Below are positions 7,744 through 17,920 of a stretch of DNA of 32,757 nucleotides, one piece after another. The DNA lies in assembly GCA_025210375.1 (NCBI GenBank), contig JAOASB010000036.1, forward strand, positions 1-32,757, in the 5' to 3' direction. The translations under genes were made by a program, and so were the position numbers. A model generated the notes under the pieces. It worked only from the letters and a program-made list of their open reading frames with translations, did not search any database and was not told the DNA's origin. The DNA is from Maledivibacter sp. GTDB taxonomy: Bacteria; Bacillota; Clostridia; Peptostreptococcales; Caminicellaceae. Within the stretch, counting starts at the first letter, position 1. Each line of letters starts with the position of its first letter.

Positions 7744-8531
7744 TTTAGTTTTTGTAGTTCATTTCTAAATTTCTTAATAAGCTTTTTTTCCATCCTAGAA
7801 ACAGTCATCTGAGAAACCCCTAGATTAGCCGCCACTTCAACCTGAGTTTTGTTGTTAAAGAATCTTCCATTAACTATTTTTTTCTCAACTTCATTGAAAT
7901 TTTCCATACATTTTTGTAAAAAATCTCTATTTTCAAGGGATGCAAAACTCTTATCATCCATACCTATAATATCTTTAAGTTGAACTTCTTTATCATCACC
8001 ACTATTATCATAGCTTACATCAAGGGACTTGGGAGTATAAACATAGCTAGCCTCCATAGCTTCTAGTACGGCTTCCTCTGTAACAGCTAAATATTCAGCT
8101 ATGTCCTTTACCTTAGGCACTCTTTGTAAACTTTGCTGAAGCTTAACCTTAACGTCATTAACCTTCTTTGACAATTCTTGAATTCTTCTGGGAACTCTTA
8201 TGGTCCAGCCTTTATCCCGGAAATGCTTTTTTATCTCTCCAATAATAGTTGGTGTTGCAAAGCTTGAAAATTCAAAGCCTCTATCTAGATCAAATCTTTC
8301 AATAGCGTAAATCAACCCAATTGATGCAACCTGATAAATATCTTCATAATCAATTCCCCTATTTACATATTTCTTAGATAGTATTTCAGCAATGTAAAGA
8401 TATCTATTTATAAGTTCATTTCTGATATTTATATCCTTTGTATCTCTATATATAGCAAACAACTCTTTATTATCTAGTTTTTCCAAGGATTCCACCTTAT
8501 ACTCTTGGGCATTATTCATAGCACTTGTCAT
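7734..8531 (-). CDS. sigB: RNA polymerase sigma factor, SigB type (SigB/F/G subfamily)
   Basis: This is a 265-residue alternative sigma factor. Region 2 has EDIYQVASIGLIYAIERFD, and region 2.4 onward reads SFATPTIIGEIKKHFRDKGW followed by TIRVPRRIQEL. This VPRR form is seen in SigB, whereas sporulation SigF/SigG usually have VSRSL. Region 4 ends with the helix-turn-helix TQVEVAANLGVSQMTVSRMEKKL. The preceding genes match RsbV and RsbW, giving the order rsbV-rsbW-sigB. AAGGGG lies before the ATG, and the gene follows rsbW by 14 bp. SigB controls general stress genes. SigF remains a less likely alternative because its operon has the same architecture. Confidence 0.85.
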   Translation of the reverse strand: MTSAMNNAQEYKVESLEKLDNKELFAIYRDTKDINIRNELINRYLYIAEILSKKYVNRGIDYEDIYQVASIGLIYAIERFDLDRGFEFSSFATPTIIGEIKKHFRDKGWTIRVPRRIQELSKKVNDVKVKLQQSLQRVPKVKDIAEYLAVTEEAVLEAMEASYVYTPKSLDVSYDNSGDDKEVQLKDIIGMDDKSFASLENRDFLQKCMENFNEVEKKIVNGRFFNNKTQVEVAANLGVSQMTVSRMEKKLIKKFRNELQKLNEL

Positions 8532-8545
8532 ATATCATCGACCCC

Positions 8546-9001
8546 TTAATTATAAGCTTCCTCTTCTTCATTCAAAAACTTTATCATTCTTATAATAGTA
8601 CCTTTTTCCGGTGATGATTCTACTTTCACATTATCCATTAAAGATTTAATAATAAATATCCCAAGACCACTCTCCTTTGGATTACAAATATCGGGTTTAG
8701 GGCATCTTTCTACATCAAAACCCTTTCCCTCATCCTTTATATCTATTATAAACTGATTCCCGCTAATAGTAAATTCTACTTTGAAATTATTATCATTATA
8801 TCCATGTATAACCGCATTATTACAAGCTTCACCTACTGCAACCTTTATATCCTCTATATCCTCTATATCGAAGCCCATTTTGTTTGCTATAACCGATGAG
8901 GTCATCCTAACAATACTAACATATTCTGGCTTACTAGGTACTGATATGCATATATTTTCCTTTTTAAAAACTTCACTCTTATTTGCACATTTAGCACTCA
9001 T
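8546..9001 (-). CDS. rsbW: Anti-sigma factor / serine kinase RsbW
   Basis: This 151-residue GHKL ATPase binds SigB to hold it inactive and phosphorylates RsbV. The N box EACNNAVIHGY (about 58-68), the G1 box DEGKGFD (about 93-99) and the G2 box ESGLGIFIIKSLMD (about 109-122) are all visible. The length fits RsbW (about 150-160) as well as SpoIIAB (about 140). AGGAAGGTG lies upstream of the ATG. It is downstream of rsbV after a 129-bp gap, longer than usual for this operon, in which no second promoter could be supported. Confidence 0.85.
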   Translation of the reverse strand: MSAKCANKSEVFKKENICISVPSKPEYVSIVRMTSSVIANKMGFDIEDIEDIKVAVGEACNNAVIHGYNDNNFKVEFTISGNQFIIDIKDEGKGFDVERCPKPDICNPKESGLGIFIIKSLMDNVKVESSPEKGTIIRMIKFLNEEEEAYN

Positions 9002-9130
9002 AGAAATATTTCACCTTCCTAACTATAGATATCAATCTTTAATCCATAATAAAATCTGTAATGAAAATAGGGTCTTTTGTGTATTTTTTTGTTAATCTGT
9101 ATATATTAATTTAACTTGTATATCTAAACA

Positions 9131-9445
9131 TTACTCAATGACAAATATTTTATCTAAACCTGTAATTGTTAAAAGCTTAGATATATTGGGCCTTGGGTTA
9201 ATGATAATAATATTTTTTTCAATACTTTTTAATCTTTTCAATATACCTATTAAAACTCCTAGGCCAGTACTATCAATGTATTGTAATTCTTCACAATTCA
9301 GTCTCATATCCGCTTCTTTTTCCTGTAATAGCTTAATTAGAGTCTCCTTTAAGTTATTAGCTGTAGAAATGTCTACTTCACCTATCAAATTAATTTCCCA
9401 TAGATTTTTTTCACTATCAAAAACCTTATTAATATTTAATGACAC
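9131..9445 (-). CDS. rsbV: Anti-anti-sigma factor RsbV (STAS domain)
   Basis: This is a 104-residue single-domain STAS protein. The motif LIGEVDISTANNLKETL and the phosphorylation loop YIDSTGLGVLIG (serine about 58) are diagnostic. When unphosphorylated it binds RsbW and frees SigB. The start codon is GTG, 8 bases after AGGAGG (9459-9454). It is preceded at 9503-9479 by a sequence matching the SigB promoter consensus, implying autoregulation. No upstream RsbU/RsbT-type phosphatase gene is present here. Confidence 0.85.
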   Translation of the reverse strand: MSLNINKVFDSEKNLWEINLIGEVDISTANNLKETLIKLLQEKEADMRLNCEELQYIDSTGLGVLIGILKRLKSIEKNIIIINPRPNISKLLTITGLDKIFVIE

Positions 9446-9478
9446 AAAAAAAACCTCCTCACAAAAACTATTTTATTT

Positions 9479-9503
9479 TTACCCAATTTTATATTCTATA
9501 AAC
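9479..9503 (-). promoter_or_regulatory. Predicted SigB-dependent promoter of rsbV-rsbW-sigB
   Basis: On the minus strand, GTTTAT (9503-9498), a 13-base spacer, then GGGTAA (9484-9479), 33 bp before the rsbV start. This fits the SigB consensus GTTTAA-N12-15-GGGTAT closely. Firmicute sigB operons are usually self-activated, so the position is as expected. Confidence 0.7.
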
Positions 9504-9539
9504 ATTATTAGATAAATAATTTTTACATTTAATATATTT

Positions 9540-9647
9540 TTAAAAGCCTCAAATCTATACCATCAAATATGCTTATATCTTAAGGAATTAAATCAAGGAT
9601 GATATTCCCATATTAGGCTTAGCCAAGTAAGAGCTATTCAATTTCCT
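9540..9647 (-). repeat. Element C, partial copy C2
   Basis: Read on the minus strand, the left end AGGAAATTGAATAGCTCTTA starts at 9647 and similarity continues through TTAAGATATAAGCATATTTG and GATGGTATAG. It fades at about 9540, so the right end is missing or diverged. It stops about 37 bp upstream of the SigB promoter. Confidence 0.7.
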
Positions 9648-9774
9648 AAATTATACTTTGTTTTTGCTTTAGGATAATAATATCATAAAATCAAGTTTTA
9701 TCAAAATATGTTGAACTTTAATCCAAATTAATTAAATTTATTATAAAATTTATTTTTTCCCTATCTTTCCTATA

Positions 9775-9874
9775 TATAGATATTTCAGTCAAAATTTTAG
9801 TTTCTACATATCAAAACTCTCCAGAAACATGGGATATTTAAGTATGTATAAATTAAAATTTACTTGGAACTATA
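9775..9874 (+). repeat. 104-bp palindromic repeat, subfamily B, copy B4
   Basis: The ends are TATAG and CTATA; length is 100 bp owing to small deletions. The loop CCAGAAACATG is closed by CT and GG (one wobble pair). Inner arms carry TACATATC and GTATGTATAAATT. It lies between the rsbV promoter region and the 9945 gene, and its right part supplies the -35 of the putative promoter there. Confidence 0.75.
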
Positions 9875-9893
9875 TATGTATTTCCTGTATAAT
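9864..9893 (+). promoter_or_regulatory. Possible promoter of the 9945 gene
   Basis: TTGGAA (9864-9869) is 18 bp from a perfect TATAAT (9888-9893), about 50 bp before the start codon. The -35 lies inside repeat B4. Confidence 0.4.
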
Positions 9894-9944
9894 TTAATCA
9901 CACTAATTTTCTGAATTGTTTTGAAATATAAAAGGAGGATAAGA

Positions 9945-11606
9945 ATGGTTAAGCTTTTAAAAAACTGGAAGTTCATATTTTTGTTTACTATTATAATTCT
10001 TTATTTAGTATATTTTGGTACAGTTTTCAAAACTGAGCTAGAATTACCTTCAAAGGCATGGAGTAGAGATGTATCAATAGCTCAATTGAAATCCAAGAAT
10101 ATAAATGATCTAATGTCTAATCATAATATATTTGTAATACCAATTCAAAATAAAAATTCTTTTATCACTTTTTGGTATCAAGATAGTGCAATTAAATATT
10201 CCTTAATAGACAGTAAAGGAACAATTATTTCAAGTACTAAATTAGATATTGATGTTGGTAGCGTAAAAAAAATCAGAGGATTATTAAATGATGGGGTTAT
10301 GTCATTATATGTATTAGAAGATATTGAGTTGAAAAAATACGACTTTGACCTCAATACAAATCAAATCCTATCAAATACAACCATTACTCATTCAGTTAAA
10401 GACTTCATAGTCCATGATGATTTGATCATTTATTCTACTAATAATTCTTTAAATCTTATAGACAAAACAAACCATACAAAGCAAATAGAGAATATTAATG
10501 TTGATAGATTTGAAACCATTAAAGATGAAAATGCTCCTTTATATCATATAGCTTTATATGAGAAGACAACCACTGGACAAAACTTTTTAAATTACCTAAG
10601 CTACGACCTAAACAAGAAAAATTTAACTAGACAAAGGATTACAAGCCTTGCAAACTCAGTTAAACAATCCTTAGAACGTGTTGACATTGCAATCATAAAT
10701 GATGAAATAAATATATTAGCATCTATAACAGAAACTAGAACAGGAAGTAATAATTTATATAACTTTAAGTTTAAAAATAATGAGGTTTCGAATTTCTCTA
10801 AAAATATGATAAAAATAAATGCAGTGAATCCATATCCAAGGATACTAAAGAACATTAAGGATGAATTAACCTTTGTGGCATCGGTGAATATAACAAAGGG
10901 AAAAGATACTGAAACCGTTAATATTGTCAAGTTCACGATCAATGAAACCAATACTGTAATAGATTCAAAGCTATTGACTAAAACAAATTCAATTTCCTTA
11001 AATCCATATTTCTTTAATCTAGATAATGATAAATATTTGGTATGGACAGATATAAAGGGAAAATCTAAAAATATTTTATTATCAAGTAGCAGTGATGATA
11101 TAATTACAGCTTCAAAAAAAATAAAGCTTAGTGAAACCCTTGATATTTTTATGGCTACTATCACGAGTTTAATACCTAGCCTTTTTATCTCTTTGATATC
11201 CGTAATGAATATCTTTGTTCCAACCATATTATTTATATTTTTAATTTCTGTAATAAAGCTTAGATGGGTTGAAAACTACTCAAAAAATATTTTTATTATT
11301 ATTTTTACCCTTCATTCAGTTTTAAAAATACTTTATACTAATAAATTAGTTTTAAAGAATTATGATGTTCATAATTTTTTACCAGTATTTCTCAAAAATC
11401 CTTTAATCCTATATTTATTATTGGTAATATTAACTTTGATCTCACTTTATTGTCTAAAAATATTTATATCAAATAGCAAATATAGAAAGCACCTCGTTAA
11501 GACATATTGTTTCTTTGCTTTTATAGACCTTACGATCTATACATTTTTAACAATTCCATATATATATTCGTATCTACTTTTTACATATAAAATTAATATA
11601 CAATAA
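9945..11606 (+). CDS. Unrecognised membrane protein with large extracytoplasmic domain
   Basis: This 553-residue protein belongs to no family I recognise. The start at 9945 follows AAAGGAGGAT with a 4-base spacer; a TTG eight codons earlier is not needed. A single N-terminal membrane helix (about 8-24) is followed by about 370 residues outside the membrane. These are rich in short beta-like stretches separated by Asn/Asp turns (for example LIDSKGTIISSTKLDI and YDLNKKNLTRQRI), which suggests a beta-propeller or similar repeat fold. About five helices close the protein (roughly 403-421, 422-439, 448-465, 484-508, 520-545). There is a single conspicuous pair of Cys in the last helices. It stands alone, transcribed toward oriC. 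The function is unknown; an envelope sensor or a carbohydrate-related role would be speculation. Confidence 0.85.
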   Translation: MVKLLKNWKFIFLFTIIILYLVYFGTVFKTELELPSKAWSRDVSIAQLKSKNINDLMSNHNIFVIPIQNKNSFITFWYQDSAIKYSLIDSKGTIISSTKLDIDVGSVKKIRGLLNDGVMSLYVLEDIELKKYDFDLNTNQILSNTTITHSVKDFIVHDDLIIYSTNNSLNLIDKTNHTKQIENINVDRFETIKDENAPLYHIALYEKTTTGQNFLNYLSYDLNKKNLTRQRITSLANSVKQSLERVDIAIINDEINILASITETRTGSNNLYNFKFKNNEVSNFSKNMIKINAVNPYPRILKNIKDELTFVASVNITKGKDTETVNIVKFTINETNTVIDSKLLTKTNSISLNPYFFNLDNDKYLVWTDIKGKSKNILLSSSSDDIITASKKIKLSETLDIFMATITSLIPSLFISLISVMNIFVPTILFIFLISVIKLRWVENYSKNIFIIIFTLHSVLKILYTNKLVLKNYDVHNFLPVFLKNPLILYLLLVILTLISLYCLKIFISNSKYRKHLVKTYCFFAFIDLTIYTFLTIPYIYSYLLFTYKINIQ

Positions 11607-11607
11607 A

Positions 11608-11642
11608 AAAAAACTCAAGGTACTTCACTGTACCTTGAGTTT
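11608..11642. terminator. Terminator hairpin, copy 1 (strong for gyrA direction)
   Basis: CTCAAGGTAC (11614-11623) and GTACCTTGAG (11630-11639) pair perfectly. On the minus strand the stem is followed by nine T residues, making a strong rho-independent terminator for gyrA transcripts that pass copy 2. In the plus direction only TTT follows. Confidence 0.8.
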
Positions 11643-11646
11643 CAGA

Positions 11647-11792
11647 TTGTTGACAAAGTCAACAAGATGGCAGGCTGCCTAATAATTCGAAGTTCGAGGC
11701 GTGCTGAAACCGAGAGGCCGTAGCGTATACAGACATACGTAAGGGTTCTTGGTTGAAGCAACAACGAAGAAATTCGGGTTTTTAGGCAGCCT
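11647..11792. repeat. Structured element E1 (long hairpin with conserved internal-loop core)
   Basis: A small hairpin TTGTTGAC/GTCAACAA (11647-11665) is followed by a large one. The outer stem AGGCTGCCTAA (11672-11682) pairs perfectly with TTAGGCAGCCT (11782-11792). Inside it, CGAA-G-TTCG (11688-11696) pairs with CGAA-GAAA-TTCG (11765-11776), leaving a G versus GAAA asymmetric internal loop. Next comes an imperfect stem (GCTGAAACCGAGA with TTCTTGGTTGAAGC) and an apical GCGTAT/ATACGT hairpin. The core GAAGTTCGAGG...AACGAAGAAATTC recurs in E2. It is flanked on both sides by copies of the same terminator. Confidence 0.75.
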
Positions 11793-11793
11793 A

Positions 11794-11827
11794 AAACTCA
11801 AGGTCACTTCACTGTACCTTGAGTTTT
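11794..11827. terminator. Terminator hairpin, copy 2 (strong for the 9945 gene direction)
   Basis: CTCAAGGT...ACCTTGAG is followed by six T residues on the plus strand, just before the gyrA stop. The stem has one inserted base (GGTCAC versus GGTAC) compared with copy 1. On the minus strand AAAA follows the stem, giving T4 only. Confidence 0.75.
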
Positions 11828-11853
11828 TTCTGGGAAAAATCACTTTTGAATTA

Positions 11854-14289
11854 CTATTCTTCTTCGATATGTTCCGATAGTTTTGCTATAGAGGCTACAC
11901 TATCATCTTCTCCGATTCTCATTAGTTTTACTCCCCTGGTACTTCTACCAAATCTAGATATTCCATTTACTTCCAGTCTTATTACAGTACCTGAAGTATT
12001 TATAATCATTATTTCATCATTATTATTAACTATTTTTGCTCCTACTAGCTTACCCGTTTTCTTACTCATGCTATATGTTTTTATACCTTTACCGCCTCTT
12101 GTTTGTATCCTATATTCATCTAAAGAAGTTCTTTTACCATAACCATTTTCACTTACAACTAATAGGTCAGTACCTTCATCTACTAGTCCCATCTCTACTA
12201 CATAATCATCCTCATTGAGGTTTATGGCCTTAACTCCCATTGCAGTTCTTCCCATATTTCTTACATCATTTTCACTAAATCTAATGGACATGGCTTTTAC
12301 GGTTATTAGTATTAATTCTTTTTTTCCATCGGTTAATTTAACACTTATAAGCTCATCTTCACCCTTTAAACTTATGGCAATTAATCCAGCTTTTCTTGAA
12401 GTATCAAATTGTGATAATTCACTTTTCTTTATCATACCATTCTTGGTAGACATAACAAGATAACCGTCTTCTGTAAATTCCTTTATTGGAATAACTGCTG
12501 TTATCTTTTCATTGGGTTCTAAATACAATAGATTAACTATGTTTGTACCCTTAGCCTGTCTCTTGGCATCGGGAATTTCATAGGCTTTTAATCTATGCAT
12601 TTTTCCATGATTTGTGAAGAATAATATATAATTGTGGGTAGAAGTAACAAATAAATTTTCAACAAAATCTTCTTCCCTTGTTGAAAGACCTGATATTCCC
12701 TTGCCACCCCTTCTTTGACTTGAATATGTTGTGGCGGGTACCCTCTTAATATATCCTAGACGAGTTAAGGTAATAACTACATCTTCTTCATCTATAAGGT
12801 CCTCTATATCTATCTCTTCTTCATTAGTAGTTATCTTAGTTCTTCTTTCATCACTATATTTTTCTCTTATTTCTACCAATTCATCTTTAATTATATTCAT
12901 AAGAAGTCTTTCATTAGCAAGTATTTCTCTAAGCCTTGTTATGGTCATTATCAACTCTTCATATTCTGCATCTATCTTGTCTCTTTCAAGACCTGTAAGC
13001 TTTTGAAGTCTCATATCAAGTATTGCACCAGCTTGAATTTCGCTAAGTTCAAAGTTCTTCATTAAGCCTTCCTTAGCCTCTGCCACATTTTTAGAAGCTC
13101 TTATTAAGCTTATTATAGCATCTATATTATCAAGTGCTATCTTTAAACCTTCTAAAATATGGGCTCTAGCTTCGGCTTTATTAAGTTCATATTTTGTTCT
13201 TCTTGTAATAACCTCTTTTTGATGCTTTAAGTAATAACTTAACATTTCATAAAGGTTTAACACCTTTGGCTGTCCATCTACAAGGGCTATCATATTTATA
13301 CTAAATGTTGTTTGAAGCTGTGAATGCTTATATAGTTTATTTAAAACTACATTAGCATTAATATCCTTCTTAAGTTCTATAACAACCCTTATACCAGTTC
13401 TATCACTTTCATCCCTAAGATCGGTTATACCTTCGATTTTCTTGTTTCTTACTAAATTTGCAATTCCCTCAATCATCTTAGATTTATTTACTTGATAAGG
13501 AATTTCTGTAACTATTATGGCACTCTTACCTTTACCTATATCTTCAATCTCAACCTCTGATCTTACTGTTACTCTTCCTTTTCCAGTTCTATAGGCATCC
13601 TTTATAGCTTCCTTCCCCATTATTATTGCTCCTGTAGGGAAATCGGGGCCCTTTATAATACTAATGATATCTTCCATATCTACATCGGGGTCATCAATCA
13701 TTTTAACGGCTGCATCTATAACTTCACCTAAATTATGGGGAGGAATAGATGTGGCCATACCTACTGCTATACCACTTGAACCATTAACAAGCAAATTAGG
13801 ATATTTACTTGGAAGTACAGTAGGCTCCTTTAGGGTTTCATCAAAGTTTGGCGTATAATCTATGGTGTCCTTATCTATGTCTTTGAGCATTTCCATGGAA
13901 AGCTTAGTAAGCTTTGCCTCTGTATATCTCATTGCCGCAGCACCGTCGCCATCAATGGAACCAAAGTTACCATGTCCATTTACAAGCATATATCTTGTAG
14001 AAAACTCTTGAGCAAGTCTTACCATGGCATTATATATAGAGCTATCGCCGTGGGGATGGTACTTACCCATGGTATCTCCAACAATACGGGCTGATTTTCT
14101 ATAGGGCTTTTCTGGAGCTAAGCCTAATTCATCCATTGCATACAATATTCTTCTATGAACTGGTTTGAGTCCATCCCTTACATCTGGAAGGGCTCTACTT
14201 ACTATTACACTCATGGCATAGTCTATATAGGATTTTTTCATTTCATCTGAAATATCTATTTGTATAATATTTTGTTTATTCTCTTCCAC
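11854..14289 (-). CDS. gyrA: DNA gyrase subunit A
   Basis: This 811-residue subunit breaks and rejoins DNA in the A2B2 gyrase. The catalytic tyrosine is Y122 with R121 ([10 protein letters not shown]). The quinolone region reads [17 protein letters not shown], with S83 and N87 (E. coli numbering is the same). The wrapping signature QRRGGKG (GyrA box, about 520) and a six-bladed C-terminal domain with repeats such as [12 protein letters not shown] and [10 protein letters not shown] show that it is gyrase and not topoisomerase IV. The start is GTG, eight bases after AGGAGG. It lies 14 bp after the gyrB stop and forms an operon with it. The C-terminal end HIEEE is acidic. Confidence 0.98.
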   Translation of the reverse strand: MEENKQNIIQIDISDEMKKSYIDYAMSVIVSRALPDVRDGLKPVHRRILYAMDELGLAPEKPYRKSARIVGDTMGKYHPHGDSSIYNAMVRLAQEFSTRYMLVNGHGNFGSIDGDGAAAMRYTEAKLTKLSMEMLKDIDKDTIDYTPNFDETLKEPTVLPSKYPNLLVNGSSGIAVGMATSIPPHNLGEVIDAAVKMIDDPDVDMEDIISIIKGPDFPTGAIIMGKEAIKDAYRTGKGRVTVRSEVEIEDIGKGKSAIIVTEIPYQVNKSKMIEGIANLVRNKKIEGITDLRDESDRTGIRVVIELKKDINANVVLNKLYKHSQLQTTFSINMIALVDGQPKVLNLYEMLSYYLKHQKEVITRRTKYELNKAEARAHILEGLKIALDNIDAIISLIRASKNVAEAKEGLMKNFELSEIQAGAILDMRLQKLTGLERDKIDAEYEELIMTITRLREILANERLLMNIIKDELVEIREKYSDERRTKITTNEEEIDIEDLIDEEDVVITLTRLGYIKRVPATTYSSQRRGGKGISGLSTREEDFVENLFVTSTHNYILFFTNHGKMHRLKAYEIPDAKRQAKGTNIVNLLYLEPNEKITAVIPIKEFTEDGYLVMSTKNGMIKKSELSQFDTSRKAGLIAISLKGEDELISVKLTDGKKELILITVKAMSIRFSENDVRNMGRTAMGVKAINLNEDDYVVEMGLVDEGTDLLVVSENGYGKRTSLDEYRIQTRGGKGIKTYSMSKKTGKLVGAKIVNNNDEIMIINTSGTVIRLEVNGISRFGRSTRGVKLMRIGEDDSVASIAKLSEHIEEE

Positions 14290-14303
14290 CTATATCCCCT
14301 CCT

Positions 14304-16232
<1,929 letters not shown>

Positions 16233-16307
16233 CTATATATGACACTAAAAATATTTATATTTTGATTTGTAAAATATATGTTTTTTATAATTATGAAGTT
16301 GCTTTAA

Positions 16308-17429
16308 TTATAATGAAGATTCTTTCATGATATTACCATTTGAAATTTGAAAAATACTTCCATCTTTGACAATAGGAATCATCAATTCTGGTATTTCGGT
16401 AATAGTAATAAAGGTTTGTACATTCTTTAGACTCTTTATTAAGAATTTTTGCCTATTAATATCTAATTCAGACATAACATCATCTAATAAAAGAATAGGA
16501 TATTCTCCGATTTCAGCTTTTATTATTTCTATTTCCGATAACTTAAGCGATAATGCAGCAGTTCTTTGCTGTCCCTGGGATCCAAATATTCTTATATCAT
16601 TATCATTAATATAAATACCTAAATCATCCTTATGGGGGCCAACAGTGGTAAAGCCTCTTTTTATATCGTTTTCTAATTTTTTCTCTAATTTTTCCTTGAA
16701 ATTTTTATAGACTTCTTCCGATGTATATTTGCTATCCACCTTTATGTTGCTTAAATACTTTACTTCCAAATTTTCTTTACCATCTGTAATTTTTCTATGC
16801 ATCAATCTACTTAAAGCATTGAGCCTATGGATAAATTCAATTCTTTTTAAGATAACTTCTGTTCCATGTTCTACTAGTTTATCGTTCCAGATATCCATAG
16901 TTTTTAATAAATTTCTATTATATGCTGCATTCTTTAAAAGATTGTTCCGTTGGAGTAAAACTTTATTATAGGACATTATATTATAATAATACTTTTTGTT
17001 TATATGGGAAATCTCTCTATCAATAAACCTTCTTCTTTCAGAGGGCCCTCCTTTTATGAGCTTTAAATCCTCTGGAGAAAATATAACGACATTAATATTT
17101 CCCAGTAATTCAGAGAGTTTAGTTAAACTTATTCCATTGGTCTTTATCTCTTTATTTTTGTTATCCCACAATCTCAGCTCTATGGATATTTCGCCATATC
17201 TCTTATGACCTTGGACCTTTACATATGCCCTGTTATTATTTATTTTTATAAGCTCCTTATCCTTATTTGTTCTAAAGGATTTTCCAAAGCTAGCTAAATA
17301 TATGGATTCAATTATATTGGTTTTACCCTGGGCATTGTTGCCAATGAAAATATTAAGTTTATCATGGAGCATTATCTCTAAGCTACTATAGTTTCTAAAG
17401 TTAAGTAACTTTAATTTGCTAATAAACAA
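16308..17429 (-). CDS. recF: DNA replication and repair protein RecF
   Basis: This 373-residue SMC-like ATPase loads RecA at gaps with RecO and RecR. It has Walker A GNNAQGKTN (about 30-38), the F-specific SPEDLKLIKGGPSERRRFID, the signature FGSQGQQRTAALSLKL and Walker B PILLLDDVMSELD followed by the D-loop. The start codon is TTG (17429), with GAGGTG about eight bases upstream, and gives the normal N-terminus MFISKLKLLNFRNY. It follows the S4-domain gene in the standard dnaN-S4-recF order. Confidence 0.97.
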   Translation of the reverse strand: MFISKLKLLNFRNYSSLEIMLHDKLNIFIGNNAQGKTNIIESIYLASFGKSFRTNKDKELIKINNNRAYVKVQGHKRYGEISIELRLWDNKNKEIKTNGISLTKLSELLGNINVVIFSPEDLKLIKGGPSERRRFIDREISHINKKYYYNIMSYNKVLLQRNNLLKNAAYNRNLLKTMDIWNDKLVEHGTEVILKRIEFIHRLNALSRLMHRKITDGKENLEVKYLSNIKVDSKYTSEEVYKNFKEKLEKKLENDIKRGFTTVGPHKDDLGIYINDNDIRIFGSQGQQRTAALSLKLSEIEIIKAEIGEYPILLLDDVMSELDINRQKFLIKSLKNVQTFITITEIPELMIPIVKDGSIFQISNGNIMKESSL

Positions 17430-17494
17430 TTATAGCACCTCGGCTTAAAAAACTGAATTATTATTTTATCTTATAGAGATTTACTTGAAACTCT

Positions 17495-17710
17495 CTATAA
17501 TTTATTTATTACTTTAAATTTAATATCTTCAAACTCTACAACATCATCGTTTCTTATTTTCTTGCCTCTTTGAGTGACAATTTCTCCATTGACTTTCACT
17601 AATCCTTCTTTAATCAATATTTTTGCTTCTCCACCAGACCCTACTATATTGGAAAATTTTAGAAGTTGATCTATTCTTATATATTCTGTTTCAATCAGAA
17701 TTTCCTTCAA
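17495..17710 (-). CDS. yaaA: S4-domain RNA-binding protein (YaaA/RlbA-like)
   Basis: This 71-residue protein consists of one S4 RNA-binding fold: EYIRIDQLLKFSNIVGSGGEAK and LVKVNGEIVTQRGKKIR are the S4 core. The gene between dnaN and recF in Firmicutes encodes this protein, implicated in ribosome assembly. The start is TTG (17710), seven bases after AGGAGG. The 210-bp gap to dnaN contains a short hairpin but no other gene. Confidence 0.92.
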   Translation of the reverse strand: MKEILIETEYIRIDQLLKFSNIVGSGGEAKILIKEGLVKVNGEIVTQRGKKIRNDDVVEFEDIKFKVINKL

Positions 17711-17877
17711 AGCTATACCTCCTCAATATATATAATAATTGAAATTCATTGATGTGAAATATTTTTTTTGTAATGAAATCAAATTTCTTGTCATATTTAA
17801 TTTTTACCATTTCATCATTATTTATTTTACATCAAATACTAGTTTTTGTAATTAGGTATTTTGAAGCAACATAATTT

Positions 17878-17902
17878 AAGTCCTCCTTTATTGAGAGGAC
17901 TT
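17878..17902 (-). terminator. Weak stem-loop after dnaN
   Basis: AAGTCCTC (17878-17885) pairs with GAGGACTT (17895-17902), with a 9-base loop, 19 bp past the dnaN stop. On the minus strand it is followed by AAATTATG, with no T-run. It may reduce read-through into the S4 gene. Confidence 0.5.
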
Positions 17903-17920
17903 TTCTAAATATTTGATGTC

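Noticed and set aside
9921..9944. Earlier TTG start for the 9945 membrane protein
   Set aside because: AAAGGAGGAT lies inside this extension and 4 bases before the ATG at 9945, so the later start is the natural one.
11647..11792. HEARO/OMEGA-type or other named non-coding RNA as the identity of E1
   Set aside because: I see no associated nuclease gene and no diagnostic motif of a named class, so a specific name would be a guess.
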